DNA from: Massariosphaeria phaeospora
Taxonomy: Eukaryota > Ascomycota > Dothideomycetes > Pleosporales
Direction: 5' to 3'
Length of the DNA stretch: 64,000 nucleotides
Assembly (NCBI GenBank): GCA_011032825.1
Contig: JAADJZ010000006.1
Location: 868,001-932,000, forward strand
Shown here piece by piece: positions 63,412 through 64,000 of the stretch. The notes under the pieces were generated by a model. The model ran no database searches. It saw only the letters and a list, made by a program, of their open reading frames with translations, and was not told the origin of the DNA. The translations under genes and the position numbers were made by a program. How positions within the stretch are numbered: position 1 is the stretch's first letter; each line of letters starts with the position of its first letter.

Positions 63412-64000
63412 ATGGCACCCAGACACTTGACTATCGATCCCGAAAGCGACGCCTTCAACAAAGTAGTTCGCTTAGAAGGCCAGGTTGAAGCAGTATCAAA
63501 AGCCCTTTTATTCCGCAGTCTGTATCAAGTAGAAGACTCCGATGTCCCGCAAGTCGTCATCGAGGGCGTGCGACGCTACTTCATTCTTCTCCGGCACCTG
63601 TTCGAGAAATTCTTGAGGCGAGGGCTTGATCTCGCCAACGGGGCACAGACCCTCGACCAGTTCGTTGAGATGATAAACATCAAGTACTTCGCCTGCATGC
63701 CCGCAGCGCGGCGCGAAGCCGCGCATCATTGGCCAGGGATTATATGGTTTCAGCGGCTCCAGATGCTTCTCGAGAATCAGAATCTTAGCCTGGACCAGGC
63801 GATCATCGATGGCTGGCACTGGTTCTTGACGCCGGGCCAGTATCCCTCGCGGAATCGTGGTCCGTGTGTACTAGCCTGGAAGGCAATGGACGATGTCCAA
63901 CAACACGCGTTTCTGGAGCGTTTCCGTATTGACGAGAGCGCTCTCAGGAAGACTGCAAGTGGAACTCCCGTCCCCGATCTCAGCGATCCTTCAATTCAGG
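63412..64000 (+). CDS. Unknown protein, 3' end beyond the window
   Basis: Frame open from ATG 63412 (AAGATGGCACC context) to the window edge, 196 codons without a stop. The N-terminus is MAPRHLTIDPESDAFNKVVR. Other distinctive stretches are GVRRYFILLRHLFEKFLRRG and DGWHWFLTPGQYPSRNRGPC. It is helical with no signal peptide and no membrane segment. No family recognised. It may or may not belong to the carbohydrate gene group to its left. Confidence 0.65.
   Translation, partial: MAPRHLTIDPESDAFNKVVRLEGQVEAVSKALLFRSLYQVEDSDVPQVVIEGVRRYFILLRHLFEKFLRRGLDLANGAQTLDQFVEMINIKYFACMPAARREAAHHWPGIIWFQRLQMLLENQNLSLDQAIIDGWHWFLTPGQYPSRNRGPCVLAWKAMDDVQQHAFLERFRIDESALRKTASGTPVPDLSDPSIQ

Overview
This window looks like nuclear chromosomal DNA of a filamentous ascomycete (Pezizomycotina). 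Most genes have short GT-AG introns of about 45-110 bp, often with CTAAC-like branch points. The families are typical of the group: a Zn2Cys6 regulator, a 7TM-RGS receptor, a PTH11/rhodopsin-type membrane protein, 2EXR/F-box-like proteins, GH5 and GH88 glycosidases and a DAL5/Liz1-type transporter. Several dead copies carry nonsense changes in one unbroken frame, as expected from repeat-induced point mutation (RIP) or a similar process. Exon boundaries below were worked out by eye from splice signals and reading-frame phase. Family names come from motif recognition, not database searches.

Layout. 0-5 kb: an HxxxD acyltransferase cut by the window edge, a decayed cytochrome P450 and a Zn2Cys6 regulator, possibly the remains of a secondary-metabolism locus. 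5-15 kb: an AKR7-type aldo-keto reductase, an acidic protein with three WVARK-like motifs, a SprT-like metalloprotease, a vacuolar carboxypeptidase S-like M20 peptidase and a 7TM-RGS receptor. 15-20 kb: a repeat-rich interval with a complete Tc1/mariner element (perfect 62-bp terminal inverted repeats, dead transposase), then a PTH11-like membrane protein. 20-32 kb: two large repeat-containing proteins without a recognised family, an intron-containing tRNA-Glu(UUC) and two more unknown proteins. 33-50 kb: an AAAP amino-acid transporter, a diverged tandem pair of 2EXR/F-box-like proteins (the first frameshifted), a small secreted cysteine-rich protein, a CorA-like divalent-cation transporter, a secreted HD-domain hydrolase and a histidine phosphatase. 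50.6-53.3 kb: a stop-riddled relic of a 3-ketodihydrosphingosine reductase-like gene, then a RING-like protein.

54.5-63 kb is the most coherent group: a DUF2264 protein, a GH88 unsaturated glucuronyl hydrolase, a secreted GH5 glycosidase and a DAL5/Liz1-type MFS permease. Only the GH5 has a signal peptide, and GH88 and GH5 diverge from a 0.55-kb promoter. This suggests extracellular cleavage, import of an anionic oligosaccharide and intracellular finishing by GH88 and DUF2264, much like a small fungal polysaccharide-utilisation locus. The last gene, at the right edge, is incomplete and unrecognised.

Repeats beyond the Tc1 element: two tandem-like direct duplications (5.2/5.35 kb and 8.9/9.1 kb), a foldback pair at 15.9/16.3 kb, a roughly 100-bp dispersed repeat at 16.1 and 36.0 kb, and a 26-bp sequence present at 35.9, 54.3 and 63.2 kb. 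No CRISPR array, rRNA or viral gene was seen.
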